A stretch of DNA of 64,000 bases from Shewanella psychropiezotolerans (GCF_007197555.1 NZ_CP041614.1:5882001-5946000), one strand, 5' to 3'; positions 55,115 to 63,664 are shown, counted from the first letter of the stretch. Notes: generated from the sequence alone by a model not told the origin. Made by a program: numbers and translations.

Positions 55115-56476
55115 TTACTCTTTCTGCATCCCAGCAAGAGATGCAAAACTGCCAGCCTCATCAGTGCTAACTAAGGTGAAGGTCTCAGAATGAATATGGC
55201 GTTTCAACACGATATCAACGAGTGTCGTCTGATCAGGCTTAATTAACTGACTCACCTGCTTGGGCTCGCAATGATATTCGGCGGTTCGATAATAGCTGAA
55301 CCCAGAATCTGGCCTGGGAACAATTTTAAACCCCATTTTCCCCTCGGCCACAGATAGTAGCTTATTAGTATCCAGATACAGGGTAATGCAATTACAATTT
55401 TGGCTATTTTTTTGCTTATCCAGCATAAAGCCTTTAGGTAACTTGCCAGGATTAAAATCAGCTCCACTGAGTAGATATAAATCGAAATCCGTCACCTTAT
55501 GTCCAAGGTCATCCGTGACTCGCACCACTAACATGCTATGACGCAGCTTTTTCTTTACCTTGTCCGAACGCAACACCATAGCCTCAGATACAGCAGCATA
55601 TTGACTGCTAATTCCAACAGATAAACACTCGAGTATCGAAGAGACCACCCTCTTCTTACTGGCATTTTTTCGCGTCACTGAAGCCATGATACCCATAGCA
55701 CCCTGACTATGACAGGCTCTCGGGATGATCTCGAATGCGCACTCCTGCAGCGGTACTTTATACTCGGCCAGAGTCAACCGACTCACACAGTCACCTTCAA
55801 ATCCCGTACAAGTCAGCTCGGCTTCTTGGGCTAGGCGTATATATGAGAAATTCATATTCGCTGCGGCGCTTCTCACCACACCGTCAGAGCCAGGCTCAGC
55901 AGTATAACTATTCATATAGTCATACAAGCTAGTGTCTATCTTCTCACCAGTGAGCACAAAGGGGAAAATACCTGCCTCACTAAAACTGTAACTTAACCAG
56001 TGTAGATTCAATACATGTTGGCCATCACTGCCTAATTCCAGCCAATCGAGCACCCTCTGGCCAGGCTCAACACCGTCGAACCAAGCCTTGAGCCTGCTGA
56101 CTCTGGATTTTCCTATCTGAGCTAATGCCGAACCGTGATTAGCAGGAGCTAACATGATCAAGTGATTGAGGGGCGCTTGGATTAAGCTTTTGCCATAGTA
56201 ACGTTCAAGCCAGGCACGGATCACGGGGCCACCCGTAGAGTGAGTGATAACAGAAAATGTCTCATCACCCAGCTCTCTAAGGCGCGCCGCTTCGAAGGCA
56301 ATTGAAATATCCTCTAACGTCACCTCATCGTTGAAACTGATATAGCGACCAAGATGAATATGTTGGATATCTAGCTTAAGTTCAGGATCCGCTAGCTTAG
56401 TTAAGGCTTGGGGTAACTCACCATAGGTATCAGTACTAGTCACGCTCCAACCATGAACAAAAACCAGCTTCATCAC
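55115..56476 (-). CDS. Alpha/beta-hydrolase (lipase-like) with C-terminal extension
   Basis: The 453-residue protein starts with VFVHGWSVTSTDTYG, has the nucleophile elbow THSTGG (Ser near residue 79), the likely acid in GSDGVVR and His in ACHSQGAMG. These form a credible triad of a lipase or phospholipase type. Residues after about 285 form a separate beta-rich domain (LVVRVTDDLGHKV, CNCITLYLDTNKL). No signal peptide is seen, so it is cytoplasmic or exported by another route. A role as a lipase effector is possible but there is no secretion gene nearby. Confidence 0.75.
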   Translation of the reverse strand: MMKLVFVHGWSVTSTDTYGELPQALTKLADPELKLDIQHIHLGRYISFNDEVTLEDISIAFEAARLRELGDETFSVITHSTGGPVIRAWLERYYGKSLIQAPLNHLIMLAPANHGSALAQIGKSRVSRLKAWFDGVEPGQRVLDWLELGSDGQHVLNLHWLSYSFSEAGIFPFVLTGEKIDTSLYDYMNSYTAEPGSDGVVRSAAANMNFSYIRLAQEAELTCTGFEGDCVSRLTLAEYKVPLQECAFEIIPRACHSQGAMGIMASVTRKNASKKRVVSSILECLSVGISSQYAAVSEAMVLRSDKVKKKLRHSMLVVRVTDDLGHKVTDFDLYLLSGADFNPGKLPKGFMLDKQKNSQNCNCITLYLDTNKLLSVAEGKMGFKIVPRPDSGFSYYRTAEYHCEPKQVSQLIKPDQTTLVDIVLKRHIHSETFTLVSTDEAGSFASLAGMQKE

Positions 56477-56623
56477 AACCTCAATTAAGTTTATATTTCA
56501 GATAGTTAATATATCAATCATGGGAGTAAAAACAAGCTGATATATTTTCCTTTGAGCTTTATAAAAAGTACAGATTTCCCACAAGCCACACGGGAACACA
56601 AGCCAGTTAATACTAATTTAATA

Positions 56624-56656
56624 TTCAGTTAAGGTTCAGCCCGGTTCACTTACTAT
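56624..56656 (+). promoter_or_regulatory. Direct-repeat promoter of the truncated barrel gene
   Basis: TTCAG half-sites at 56624 and 56635 are 11 bp apart, with a third related one (TTCAC) at 56645, and a -10-like TACTAT at 56651-56656. The same layout precedes two other barrel genes, which suggests an OmpR-type activator. Confidence 0.6.
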
Positions 56657-56697
56657 GCCCCCACAACAAGACCCGTACCCACAATAAGAGCACTTTT

Positions 56698-56868
56698 ATG
56701 AACAACAAGATGAATAAGAAAACCTTAGTTTTAGCGGCTGTGATCACATCCGCATTTGCAATGCCTTCTATGGCCGCCGATTGGTTTGTTGGTGGTGGTG
56801 GTGTTGGTGCACAACAAAATGGTTATAAACAGGAACTCACTCCTTCACTTGGACCAACTTTAAACTGA
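56698..56868 (+). pseudogene. Truncated outer-membrane barrel gene
   Basis: The frame of 56 codons has a signal peptide (LVLAAVITSAFAMPSMAA) and the first strand DWFVGGGGVGAQQNGYK of the barrel family that follows. It then ends after GPTLN at a TGA. The rest of the barrel is missing and the following 250 bp are gene-free and AT-rich. It still has the family promoter upstream. It is either a decayed member or a source of a short signal-peptide product. Confidence 0.8.
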
Positions 56869-57044
56869 CTTGATGAATACTTAATCACTATTTATTTACG
56901 CTTCTCATTATTCATTTTAAAACATGAAAATTATTACAAACAACACACTTTAGATTAAATACTCTAAAATCAAATCCATACAAAAATATAATTAAGGAAC
57001 AAGCCCTTATACTTGTTCATTATTAACTCAACCCTCTTATTCCA

Positions 57045-57077
57045 TTCAGTTAATGTTCAGACTAACCAAACTAGTAT
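57045..57077 (+). promoter_or_regulatory. Direct-repeat promoter of the second barrel gene
   Basis: TTCAG at 57045 and 57056 (11 bp apart) and TAGTAT at 57072-57077 match the layout seen before the other barrel genes. The identical spacing argues for a shared OmpR-family regulator. Confidence 0.65.
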
Positions 57078-57125
57078 GCGCCCGTCGAAAATCGAAACAT
57101 ATTAATTTCTGAGTGAGAGTAATTT

Positions 57126-57701
57126 ATGAAAACCCAATCTTTAGTGTTAGCAGCAGCAATCGCAACAATTATGTCAGCCCCAACGATGGCAACCGAATGG
57201 TTTGTCGGTGGCGGGCTTGGTGCACAACAAAATACCCATAAAAGTACAGCTCCATCTGTAACCGGAAATGGCACTACAAGCTCTCGAGATACTGAAAACA
57301 ATATCACCTATGAACTACGTGGTGGCGCTTTCTTGAATGAAAACAATCGAGTTTATGGAACTTATTCCATCAACTCTGATCATTTCTCCAGACAGCAAAG
57401 CCTATTAATATCATATGATTACTTAGTTAGTTTAGGTGAAAGTAACAAGCTGAACTGGTTTATCGGCGCAACAGCTGGTGTTAACCACTTTAGCCCTAAG
57501 ACTGATGAACTAAGCTCAAAAAATCGATTCGTCTGGGGTGGGCAAACAGGTCTTATGTATAAGTTCACCGACAACATAAGTACTGAGTTTGGCTATCGTT
57601 ACCTAAAGCAAGATCATGAATTTAAAGCAAGCGAAGACACTCATGCATTCAACCTAGACAATAGCCAGCAAGTCTATCTTGCCGTCGACTACCGTTTCTA
57701 A
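57126..57701 (+). CDS. Outer-membrane beta-barrel protein A
   Basis: The 191-residue protein has a signal peptide ending MATEWF (about residues 1-22) and an eight-strand-type barrel with alternating aromatic strands: ITYELRGGAFLNENNRVYGTY, NWFIGATAGVNHF, FVWGGQTGLMYKF, FGYRYLKQDHEF, and a final YLAVDYRF. The terminal Phe is the usual outer-membrane assembly signal. Three close paralogues are adjacent. Function unknown; small barrels of this kind often act in stress or surface defence. Confidence 0.88.
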   Translation: MKTQSLVLAAAIATIMSAPTMATEWFVGGGLGAQQNTHKSTAPSVTGNGTTSSRDTENNITYELRGGAFLNENNRVYGTYSINSDHFSRQQSLLISYDYLVSLGESNKLNWFIGATAGVNHFSPKTDELSSKNRFVWGGQTGLMYKFTDNISTEFGYRYLKQDHEFKASEDTHAFNLDNSQQVYLAVDYRF

Positions 57702-57719
57702 CTCTGAAAGCACATTGTT

Positions 57720-57739
57720 AAAGCCCCTTATGGGGCTTT
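57720..57739 (+). terminator. Terminator after barrel gene A
   Basis: The stem AAAGCCCC / GGGGCTTT has the loop TTAT. The T-tract is interrupted (CGTC), so read-through into the next gene, which has no promoter motif of its own, is likely. Confidence 0.8.
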
Positions 57740-57770
57740 CGTCTATTTAATTTCTGAATGAGAGTAATTT

Positions 57771-58358
57771 ATGAAAACCCAATCTTTAGTGTTAGCAGCA
57801 GCAATCGCAACAATTATGTCAGCTCCAACAATGGCAACCGAATGGTTTGTCGGTGGCGGTATAGCAGAACATCAGACCAACTATAAGACTGGTTCTTCTT
57901 TGCAAATACAAGGTGATACTCCCGACAATAGCATGTCTAGGAACTCATCTGAGGAAGGTATAGCATATGAACTACGTGGTGGTGCTTACCTGAACGATCA
58001 CTCTCGTGTCTACGGTACTTATTCCTATTTCTCTGAATATCTATCAAAGCAGCAGAGCTTCTTAGTTTCTTATGATTATTTGATCGGTCTAAATGCTAGC
58101 AAAAGCCTAAACTGGTTTGTCGGCGCAACAGCGGGGGTTACCCACTTAAACCCAAAACAAGATGGACGTAGCTCTAAAAACGGCTTCGCCTGGGGTGGTC
58201 AAACAGGTCTTATGTATAAGATCACCGACAGCATTAGCACAGAGGTAGGTTACCGTTACTTGACACAAGATATAAAGTTTGCAGCGACAGAGACTGAAGG
58301 CGCAATGAATACAGACCACAACCATCATATCTATCTTGCCGTCGACTACCGCTTCTAA
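57771..58358 (+). CDS. Outer-membrane beta-barrel protein B
   Basis: The 195-residue protein is a paralogue of the preceding one, with a near-identical signal peptide and first strand. The sequence then diverges in the loops (SSLQIQGDTPDN, LTQDIKFAATETEG) but keeps ELRGGAYLNDHSRVYGTY, NWFVGATAGVTHL, FAWGGQTGLMYKI and the last strand YLAVDYRF. The nearly identical 5' and 3' ends with variable loops suggest duplication followed by change in the exposed parts. It lacks the direct-repeat promoter of its neighbours. Confidence 0.88.
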   Translation: MKTQSLVLAAAIATIMSAPTMATEWFVGGGIAEHQTNYKTGSSLQIQGDTPDNSMSRNSSEEGIAYELRGGAYLNDHSRVYGTYSYFSEYLSKQQSFLVSYDYLIGLNASKSLNWFVGATAGVTHLNPKQDGRSSKNGFAWGGQTGLMYKITDSISTEVGYRYLTQDIKFAATETEGAMNTDHNHHIYLAVDYRF

Positions 58359-58376
58359 TTCTGAAAGCACATTGTT

Positions 58377-58399
58377 AAAGCCCCTTATGGGGCTTTTTT
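58377..58399 (+). terminator. Terminator after barrel gene B
   Basis: The stem AAAGCCCC / GGGGCTTT with loop TTAT is followed by T6. It is a near-copy of the one after gene A. Confidence 0.85.
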
Positions 58400-58589
58400 C
58401 GTTTATCAGTAATCCAAAAAATCAATGTGATATAAAGTTTAATTAAAGTTCTTAATAAAAAGAAAAACATTTAAAACAAAAAACCATAACGACAACTAAA
58501 AAAACAAAGATAATCAGCAACATAGAGCAGTACGACTAAAGAATAACTCCTTATTCTAATCCCTCATAAAACAGCGTTCTATTATTCCA

Positions 58590-58622
58590 TTCAGTTATCG
58601 TTCAGACTGATCCGACTAGTAT
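58590..58622 (+). promoter_or_regulatory. Direct-repeat promoter of barrel gene C
   Basis: TTCAG at 58590 and 58601 and TAGTAT at 58617-58622 match the layout before the other barrel genes. About 15 bp further on there are additional imperfect repeats of CTTAAATCTAAGT type (58640-58700). Confidence 0.65.
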
Positions 58623-58731
58623 GCCCTCAACGAAAAACAAATGACTTAAATTTAAGTCGCTTAAATCTAAGTAACTGAACATAAGTTACTTAAATTTGAG
58701 TCACAATAATTCCAAAGAGTGAGAACATATT

Positions 58732-59298
58732 ATGAAAACCAAATCTTTAGCATTAGCAGCAGTAATCGCCACAGCAATGTCAGCCCCAACGATGGCTGCA
58801 GACTGGTTCATCGGTGGTGCAGTAGGTTACCAACAAGACACCTACAAAACAGATTCTTTGCTAGAAGGAAAAGATAAAGACAAGCAAAAGGATATGACAT
58901 ACCAAGTACGCGGTGGTGCTTACTTAAATGATAATAACCGTGTTTACGGTACTTACTCGTACAACTCAGATGATATTGCAAAGCAACAAGGTTTCTTAAT
59001 GTCATATGACTACCTAATCGGTCTGGATGCTAGTAACAAACTTAACTGGTTTGTCGGTGCTACAGCTGGTATGAATCACACTAGCCCTGACTCTAAAGAC
59101 TTCAGCTCTAAGAATACCTTCGTTTGGGGTGGCCAGACAGGTTTCATGTACAAGATCAATGACAAACTAAGCACTGAAATAGGCTACCGTTACCTGAAGC
59201 AAGATTATGATCTAGATATATCTAATGGTGCCAATAAGGGAACTTTCTCTCTTAACGATACTCAGCAAGTTTATCTAGGTGTTGATTACCGCTTCTAA
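58732..59298 (+). CDS. Outer-membrane beta-barrel protein C
   Basis: The 188-residue protein has a signal peptide (LALAAVIATAMSAPTMAA), then DWFIGGAVGYQQDTYK, MTYQVRGGAYLNDNNRVYGTY, NWFVGATAGMNH, FVWGGQTGFMYKIND, IGYRYLKQDYDL and the terminal YLGVDYRF. It is the most different of the three intact copies. GAGTGAG lies before the ATG. A direct-repeat promoter upstream and a terminator downstream make it a single unit. Confidence 0.88.
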   Translation: MKTKSLALAAVIATAMSAPTMAADWFIGGAVGYQQDTYKTDSLLEGKDKDKQKDMTYQVRGGAYLNDNNRVYGTYSYNSDDIAKQQGFLMSYDYLIGLDASNKLNWFVGATAGMNHTSPDSKDFSSKNTFVWGGQTGFMYKINDKLSTEIGYRYLKQDYDLDISNGANKGTFSLNDTQQVYLGVDYRF

Positions 59299-59315
59299 AC
59301 AATAATTTTAAGAAG

Positions 59316-59336
59316 AGCCCCGCGAGGGGCTTTTTT
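59316..59336 (+). terminator. Terminator after barrel gene C
   Basis: The stem AGCCCC / GGGGCT with loop GCGA is followed by a T-run. Confidence 0.85.
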
Positions 59337-59469
59337 ACGTCTGTATTTCTGGAACAACCTGTATTTGTTTACTCAAATGCCTCATTAAGTCCCCTAGAAA
59401 TAACAAACACTATTCATCCCGATAAATTCAATCTAATCTGTTCTACTCCCTTTGTTACATGAAAACACT

Positions 59470-59754
59470 ATGAGCACTTACAAGATATTAGATTGCGGAA
59501 TTCATGATTACCTAGAACTAGCTTGCATGAGATCTTATTCTCTGGTTATTGAGTTAACAGGCAAGAAAACTATAACAGGCACTGCATTAAATATAGAAAC
59601 TCGCCGGGATAAATCGGAATACCTGATGATCAAGCTGAAACAGGATCAGGGGCAAGAGCTGAAAACAATCTCTATTAGACTCGATCAGATAGTCGCTTTC
59701 ACTCCTATCTCTAAAGATGCCAGCTTTGAAAAAATAGAAGTCCAGATAACATAA
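59470..59754 (+). CDS. rof: Rof-family Rho-binding antiterminator
   Basis: Rof (YaeO) binds Rho and blocks its loading on RNA. From ATG 59470 the 94-residue protein matches the family: YKILDCGIHDYLELACMRSYSLVIEL aligns with the E. coli INCDDYDNLELACQHHLMLTLEL region, followed by EYLMIKLKQDQG and IRLDQIVAFTPI. It is Sm-like beta-barrel in form. The upstream frame to a TTG is open, but the ATG fits the family start. It stands alone. Confidence 0.85.
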   Translation: MSTYKILDCGIHDYLELACMRSYSLVIELTGKKTITGTALNIETRRDKSEYLMIKLKQDQGQELKTISIRLDQIVAFTPISKDASFEKIEVQIT

Positions 59755-59990
59755 TTAAATTATGTTACTGACTGTCCACAGTAAGACACCTGTAAGTAAA
59801 TACCCAATAAGGGTCGCAATTTTCTAGTTAAAAAATGACTCTTTTACTAACCCTTAAGCAACAAGCACAGAAAAAAGCCATTTCCTTTCAGTTTTCAACG
59901 AATTTTTTCATCATTGAGCATAATTAACTATTCACTAGAGTCCCTGCGCTGATAGAATAATCACACCATCCAGAAACTATTAGGACTCCC

Positions 59991-60194
59991 ATGAGCCTTG
60001 AACTACTGTCCAAGCTGGAAACAAAAATCCAAGCAACACTCGAAACTATTGAGCTATTGAAAATGGAGCTTGAAGAAGAGAAGCAGAAAGGCATTAGCCT
60101 TATTGAGCAAAACCAACAGCTGAGCCAAGATCTTAATTCTTGGAACGAAAAAGTCACCGGACTCGTTGGCTTGCTCAATGAAGAAGTGAGCTAG
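59991..60194 (+). CDS. zapB: Cell division factor ZapB
   Basis: ZapB is an abundant coiled-coil protein that supports the Z-ring through ZapA. The 67-residue protein starts [23 protein letters not shown] and continues with a heptad-patterned coiled coil ([21 protein letters not shown]) and [14 protein letters not shown], matching E. coli ZapB without its central stretch. The shorter length (67 against about 80) is common in Shewanella. Confidence 0.88.
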   Translation: MSLELLSKLETKIQATLETIELLKMELEEEKQKGISLIEQNQQLSQDLNSWNEKVTGLVGLLNEEVS

Positions 60195-60243
60195 TACAGA
60201 GAGTCAGACTCTCTGTACTGCCTTTTATAGCATGAGCGAAGAC

Positions 60244-60456
60244 TTAAGCCATCTTCGCTTCGCTAGTTTGAGCCTCGATCAATTCATTAAGTTCTATAAT
60301 GGCTTGTTTTACTTGCGGTAAGCTCTTCCTTGGTAATAAAAATCTCCCTTTCTCAAACTCTAAACGACCTAGATCTTTTACCCAGATCACTCCAGATAAA
60401 AAAATACGCGCATGTTTCACGATAAGCTTTGGTGCATAGACAGGAAAAACTCTCAC
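60244..60456 (-). CDS. Small protein of unknown function next to zapB
   Basis: The 70-residue protein MRVFPVYAPKLIVKHARIFLSG is followed by VIWVKDLGRLEFEKGRFLLP, a run of beta strands, and a helical tail LPQVKQAIIELNELIEAQ. GGAGG lies near the ATG (read in reverse as CAAGGAGGCC), which supports it as a real gene. It has no signal peptide. I do not recognise the family. Confidence 0.7.
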   Translation of the reverse strand: MRVFPVYAPKLIVKHARIFLSGVIWVKDLGRLEFEKGRFLLPRKSLPQVKQAIIELNELIEAQTSEAKMA

Positions 60457-60657
60457 ATGGCCTCCTTGTTATAACTGTTTACTAACTACTAAACCGCTTT
60501 ATTATTTTTTGAACTCGACTCTGAGTTGGACACATGTTTTACCATGAGAGTTTCATTAATAAATGTTTTTTTTGTAAATAATTGAAACAGTATCCGCAAC
60601 GGTAAAACTTTTTCTTGTCAATCAGACCTATAACCAATAAATATTTTTAATTGTCGC

Positions 60658-60686
60658 TTGCCAATAAATTGACACCCTGCTAGATT
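60658..60686 (+). promoter_or_regulatory. Candidate promoter of a short transcript
   Basis: TTGCCA at 60658-60663 and TAGATT at 60681-60686 are 17 bases apart. A TTGACA at 60669 has no well-spaced -10 and is probably unused. Confidence 0.45.
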
Positions 60687-60692
60687 AGAATG

Positions 60693-60765
60693 GTTACTCA
60701 GGGTAAAACTGAGCCCTATGGCTCGATGACCGTATTTCTTGCGACCAGGAAATACGGTTTTTTTT
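60693..60765 (+). ncRNA. Candidate small RNA upstream of the dsbA region
   Basis: After a possible promoter, about 70 bases end in a strong terminator: the stem ACCGTATTTC / GAAATACGGT (60729-60758), loop of ten, then a T-run. In front of it two alternative hairpins overlap: CTCAG/CTGAG (60697-60713) and GAGCC/GGCTC (60711-60724). The overlap means they cannot form together, as in switching RNAs. No reading frame is present. The family is not recognised. Confidence 0.45.
60729..60765 (+). terminator. Strong Rho-independent terminator
   Basis: A 10-bp perfect stem with a 10-base loop and a run of eight T. No protein gene ends upstream on this strand, which points to a short RNA. Confidence 0.85.
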
Positions 60766-60891
60766 ATGCTTTTAAAATAAGTATAAGACCCTAAGGCAAG
60801 TCTTGCTTAACGCATTCAAGCATCCAATAGCTAAACTCTTCATAAAATTATGTGTCATTCAGGCAGAGAAAGCCCTCAAGCAAAGCATCAA

Positions 60892-61132
60892 CGGCCCGTG
60901 GGCAATCGACACCGCTCTTTATTACGACTCTTGATTACAAGCAGTCCAGACACAAAGCCGATTGTTCACCTTGACCCTCACGGTCTTAAATGTTCCATAC
61001 ATTCCGAAGACATTTCCCATATCCATATGGGGCAGACAAGGGAATGCCGCAATGATGTCGGGAACATCATCGGCCCATGGGCAATCGACACCGCTCTTTA
61101 TTACGACTCTTGATTACAAGCAGTCCAGACAC
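60892..61132. repeat. 62-bp direct repeat, two copies 179 bp apart
   Basis: Copies at 60892-60953 and 61071-61132 differ at one base (CGGCCCGTGG versus CGGCCCATGG). Both contain CAATCGACACCGCTCTTTAT and TGATTACAAGCAGTCCAGAC. They flank about 117 bases without a clear gene. A small hypothetical frame covering them looks accidental. Confidence 0.88.
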
Positions 61133-61140
61133 GACACAAA

Positions 61141-61162
61141 AAAGGAGCCGATAGGCTCCTTT
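61141..61162 (-). terminator. Rho-independent terminator of dsbA
   Basis: The stem AAAGGAGCC / GGCTCCTTT with loop GATA is followed on the minus strand by a run of T. Confidence 0.87.
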
Positions 61163-61191
61163 AGGATAAACTCATTATGGCTGAAATAAGC

Positions 61192-61803
61192 TTATTTCAT
61201 TGAAGTCAGGTAGTAGGCGATGTCGAGAAGCTCGTCATAAGACTTGATAGCACCAGTCTCGACACGATACTTACCATTGACCACCAGCGTTGGTACGCCT
61301 GAGATCTTGGCATTAGTCGTGGCACGCTTCATCTGTGACATCTGTGCACTGACCATAAATGAATCTGCTGCAGCATCGAACGTCTTACCTTCTACACCGT
61401 TAGCGATAAATAGCTTACGCACGTCATCACGACTAGTGAAGTGTTGCTTCTTATCATGAATCGCTGCAAAAATTGCCTTCTCTATCTTATCTTCGACTTT
61501 TAACTGGTGAGCAACGGCGAATGCCCGAGACATCTCGACGCCCATCTCTCTACCGATGAAGTCCACATGATTCTGCTTAAAAACGACACCTTCAGGAAGG
61601 TTAGCCTTAATTTTTGGCACTTCGGTCTTAGAAAAATTGTAGCAATGACCACAGTAGAATGAGAAAAATTCGGTAATCTCAGGTTTCGCCGTCGCAGGCC
61701 CCTGATTGATCACTGTGTAGTGAACTCCCTCTTTATAATCTACAGCCATGGCAGCCATAGGGGCCATAAATAGAGCCAGGGCAATCAATAATGCTTTTTT
61801 CAT
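61192..61803 (-). CDS. dsbA: Periplasmic thiol:disulfide oxidase DsbA
   Basis: DsbA introduces disulfides into exported proteins. From ATG 61803, with AGGAATC upstream, the product is 203 residues with a signal peptide of 20 residues (MKKALLIALALFMAPMAAMA). The active site is CGHC at Cys51-Cys54 in FSFYCGHCYNF, the canonical form, and cis-Pro is in SGVPTLVVNG. An upstream frame is open but has no signal-peptide logic. It follows srkA on the same strand, as in E. coli, where the two are cotranscribed. Confidence 0.95.
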   Translation of the reverse strand: MKKALLIALALFMAPMAAMAVDYKEGVHYTVINQGPATAKPEITEFFSFYCGHCYNFSKTEVPKIKANLPEGVVFKQNHVDFIGREMGVEMSRAFAVAHQLKVEDKIEKAIFAAIHDKKQHFTSRDDVRKLFIANGVEGKTFDAAADSFMVSAQMSQMKRATTNAKISGVPTLVVNGKYRVETGAIKSYDELLDIAYYLTSMK

Positions 61804-61938
61804 GATGATTCCTTTTTCGCGCGTTACGCAGCGTGATCTTAATAATTTGGAGAATAACATAATGTTCTTTCGAGTGTACCTCAAGAGCATTAGTTCATTT
61901 TTCTGTTACAAAATGAGAGTTCAAACAAGTCACTAGCC

Positions 61939-62943
61939 TCAATAGCCTGGAATCAAACTCAGTGCAGGCTCATTCAGGATTGCCAATTGCTCCTTAAACG
62001 AGAGGATCTGCTGCTCCCAATATCTCTCCTCTGCATACCAGGGAAAATTCATCGGGAATGCCGGATCTTCCCAGCGACGACTGAGCCAAGCATTGTAATG
62101 CAACATGCGCATAGCTCTTAATGGCTCAATCAGCCTTAGCTCTTTAGCATCAAACTCACAAAACTCTTCGTAAGCTTCCAGCAAGATCTCTAACTGAAGT
62201 TGCCTCTGTGAGCTATCACCGGTGATCATCATCCACAGATCTTGAATTGCCGGCCCTGTGCGCGCATCATCCAGATCGACGAATCCAGGGCCATCGGGAG
62301 TCCACAAGATATTGCCCGGATGAAGATCCCCATGTAAACGTATATGCTTGGGATTCTGCTGATTCCAGATCTCCTTCGATTTATCCAATACCTGTTCGAC
62401 AATAGTGAAATAGGGTAACACCAAGGATGATGGTACATGTCCCGATTCCTTCAACCAAAGCAGAGACTCATCCCCCAAGACCTGTGGGTTCACGAGATCC
62501 CTATGGGCAAACTGCCCCTGCTTCGAATATTGATGGATACGACCAATGAAGCGCCCTGTTGCCTCTAACTGCTCTAAGTTATCTACCTCAAACGCACGAC
62601 CGCCTATGGAGGGAAACAGGGCGAATCTGAAACCTTTATACTCATGCAATGAGCGGTCATTAATGATCAGCGGCGTTGCAATCGGTATCTCTTCATCGAA
62701 TAACGCCTGGGAAAAGTCATGCTCTTCCTGGATCTGGGCATTACTCCAACGCTCAGGGCGATAAAACTTCACCACATAACGCACACCGTTATCACAACGA
62801 AACTGATAAACGCGATTCTCATAACTATTGAGTGCTAATAATCCTGTCTCTGGAAATATATCTAAGCTTTCAATTGCATCTAAGATAAGATCTGGAGTTA
62901 ATGCCTGATAATGTAATCCAGATCCTGTTTGACCTAGACTCAT
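61939..62943 (-). CDS. srkA: Stress-response Ser/Thr kinase SrkA (YihE)
   Basis: SrkA protects cells from programmed death under stress. The 334-residue protein has the Lys-containing strand RYVVKFYRPERWS, the catalytic loop LHGDLHPGNILW and the metal motif FVDLDDAR, in the YihE-type kinase fold. It overlaps the preceding DUF3630 gene by four bases (ATGA), so the two are translationally coupled. dsbA follows 135 bp on. The order matches the enteric srkA-dsbA unit. Confidence 0.94.
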   Translation of the reverse strand: MSLGQTGSGLHYQALTPDLILDAIESLDIFPETGLLALNSYENRVYQFRCDNGVRYVVKFYRPERWSNAQIQEEHDFSQALFDEEIPIATPLIINDRSLHEYKGFRFALFPSIGGRAFEVDNLEQLEATGRFIGRIHQYSKQGQFAHRDLVNPQVLGDESLLWLKESGHVPSSLVLPYFTIVEQVLDKSKEIWNQQNPKHIRLHGDLHPGNILWTPDGPGFVDLDDARTGPAIQDLWMMITGDSSQRQLQLEILLEAYEEFCEFDAKELRLIEPLRAMRMLHYNAWLSRRWEDPAFPMNFPWYAEERYWEQQILSFKEQLAILNEPALSLIPGY

Positions 62944-63233
62944 AATAACCTCCTCAACAAGCTCGCTAAATACTCTAGCACCTCAAACTCGGCTTCACTC
63001 TCAACACTGAGCCAGCAGATATCGGCATAAAACTCATAATTGAGTTGCATATGGGTACCTTCAAATATGAGCAACCATTGATGCCTATCGGCTCCATCAT
63101 GGCGCTCTATGACTCTGGCATCCATGGCAGCCGCTAGCGGATCTGCAAAAAGATGAAACTGTTCAAAGTCGATTTTGGCTTGTATAGACAAGCTGTTTGC
63201 AACTGGATCTAGTTGTAATGATTCTAACTTCAT
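62940..63233 (-). CDS. DUF3630-like small protein
   Basis: The 97-residue protein MKLESLQLDPVANSLSIQAKIDFEQF continues with VIERHDGADRHQWLLIFEGTHMQLNYEFYADICWLSVESE. It matches my memory of DUF3630, a family found in front of srkA in Shewanella and Vibrio. Its stop overlaps the srkA start, which indicates coupling. No function is known. Confidence 0.75.
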   Translation of the reverse strand: MKLESLQLDPVANSLSIQAKIDFEQFHLFADPLAAAMDARVIERHDGADRHQWLLIFEGTHMQLNYEFYADICWLSVESEAEFEVLEYLASLLRRLL

Positions 63234-63365
63234 TAATATTGTCTCTGTAAAATCAGATGAAGAGCGACTCGGTAAATAGACGATGAGGATTAGGCAGCAT
63301 ATAAGATTTCGACCTCAAAATAGCAACCAGGTAACACTTCTCTGCACTGTCATGCGTTAACTTGA

Positions 63366-63664
63366 TTAGAATACCTGTTTATCAACAAATTCCTTGCAAC
63401 TTAAGCCCTTATCTTGGGTTGTAACACATTGCAGACCGCACTGATAACGGCCTTGTCCTGAATCACTGACCTTTACCATGCCAGCCCCCTTCATCAGGCA
63501 CTGGTCTACTTCGGCATAATAACCTGAGATATTTTTACTTTGCACGGCTCCCTGAGGGATCTCTGTAGCGTCGGCATAATAGAATAAGGTCCACTCGGGG
63601 CTTTGTGTGCAAGCGGTCAAAGATGAAGACAACAACCCCAAAAAAACTAACTTACGAAATCCCA
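63366..63664 (-). CDS. Small cysteine-rich lipoprotein of unknown function
   Basis: From ATG 63664 (GGAG five bases upstream) the 98-residue product has a lipobox LTACTQ and a mature part with several cysteines (VDQCLMKGAG, YQCGLQCVTTQDKGLSCKEF) that could form disulfides, consistent with nearby dsbA. The start WTLFYYADATEIPQGA is distinctive. The family is not recognised. Confidence 0.68.

Noticed and set aside
60850..61189. Small plus-strand frames across the 62-bp direct repeat
   Set aside because: Codon use is irregular, the frames differ between the two copies, and there is no ribosome site.
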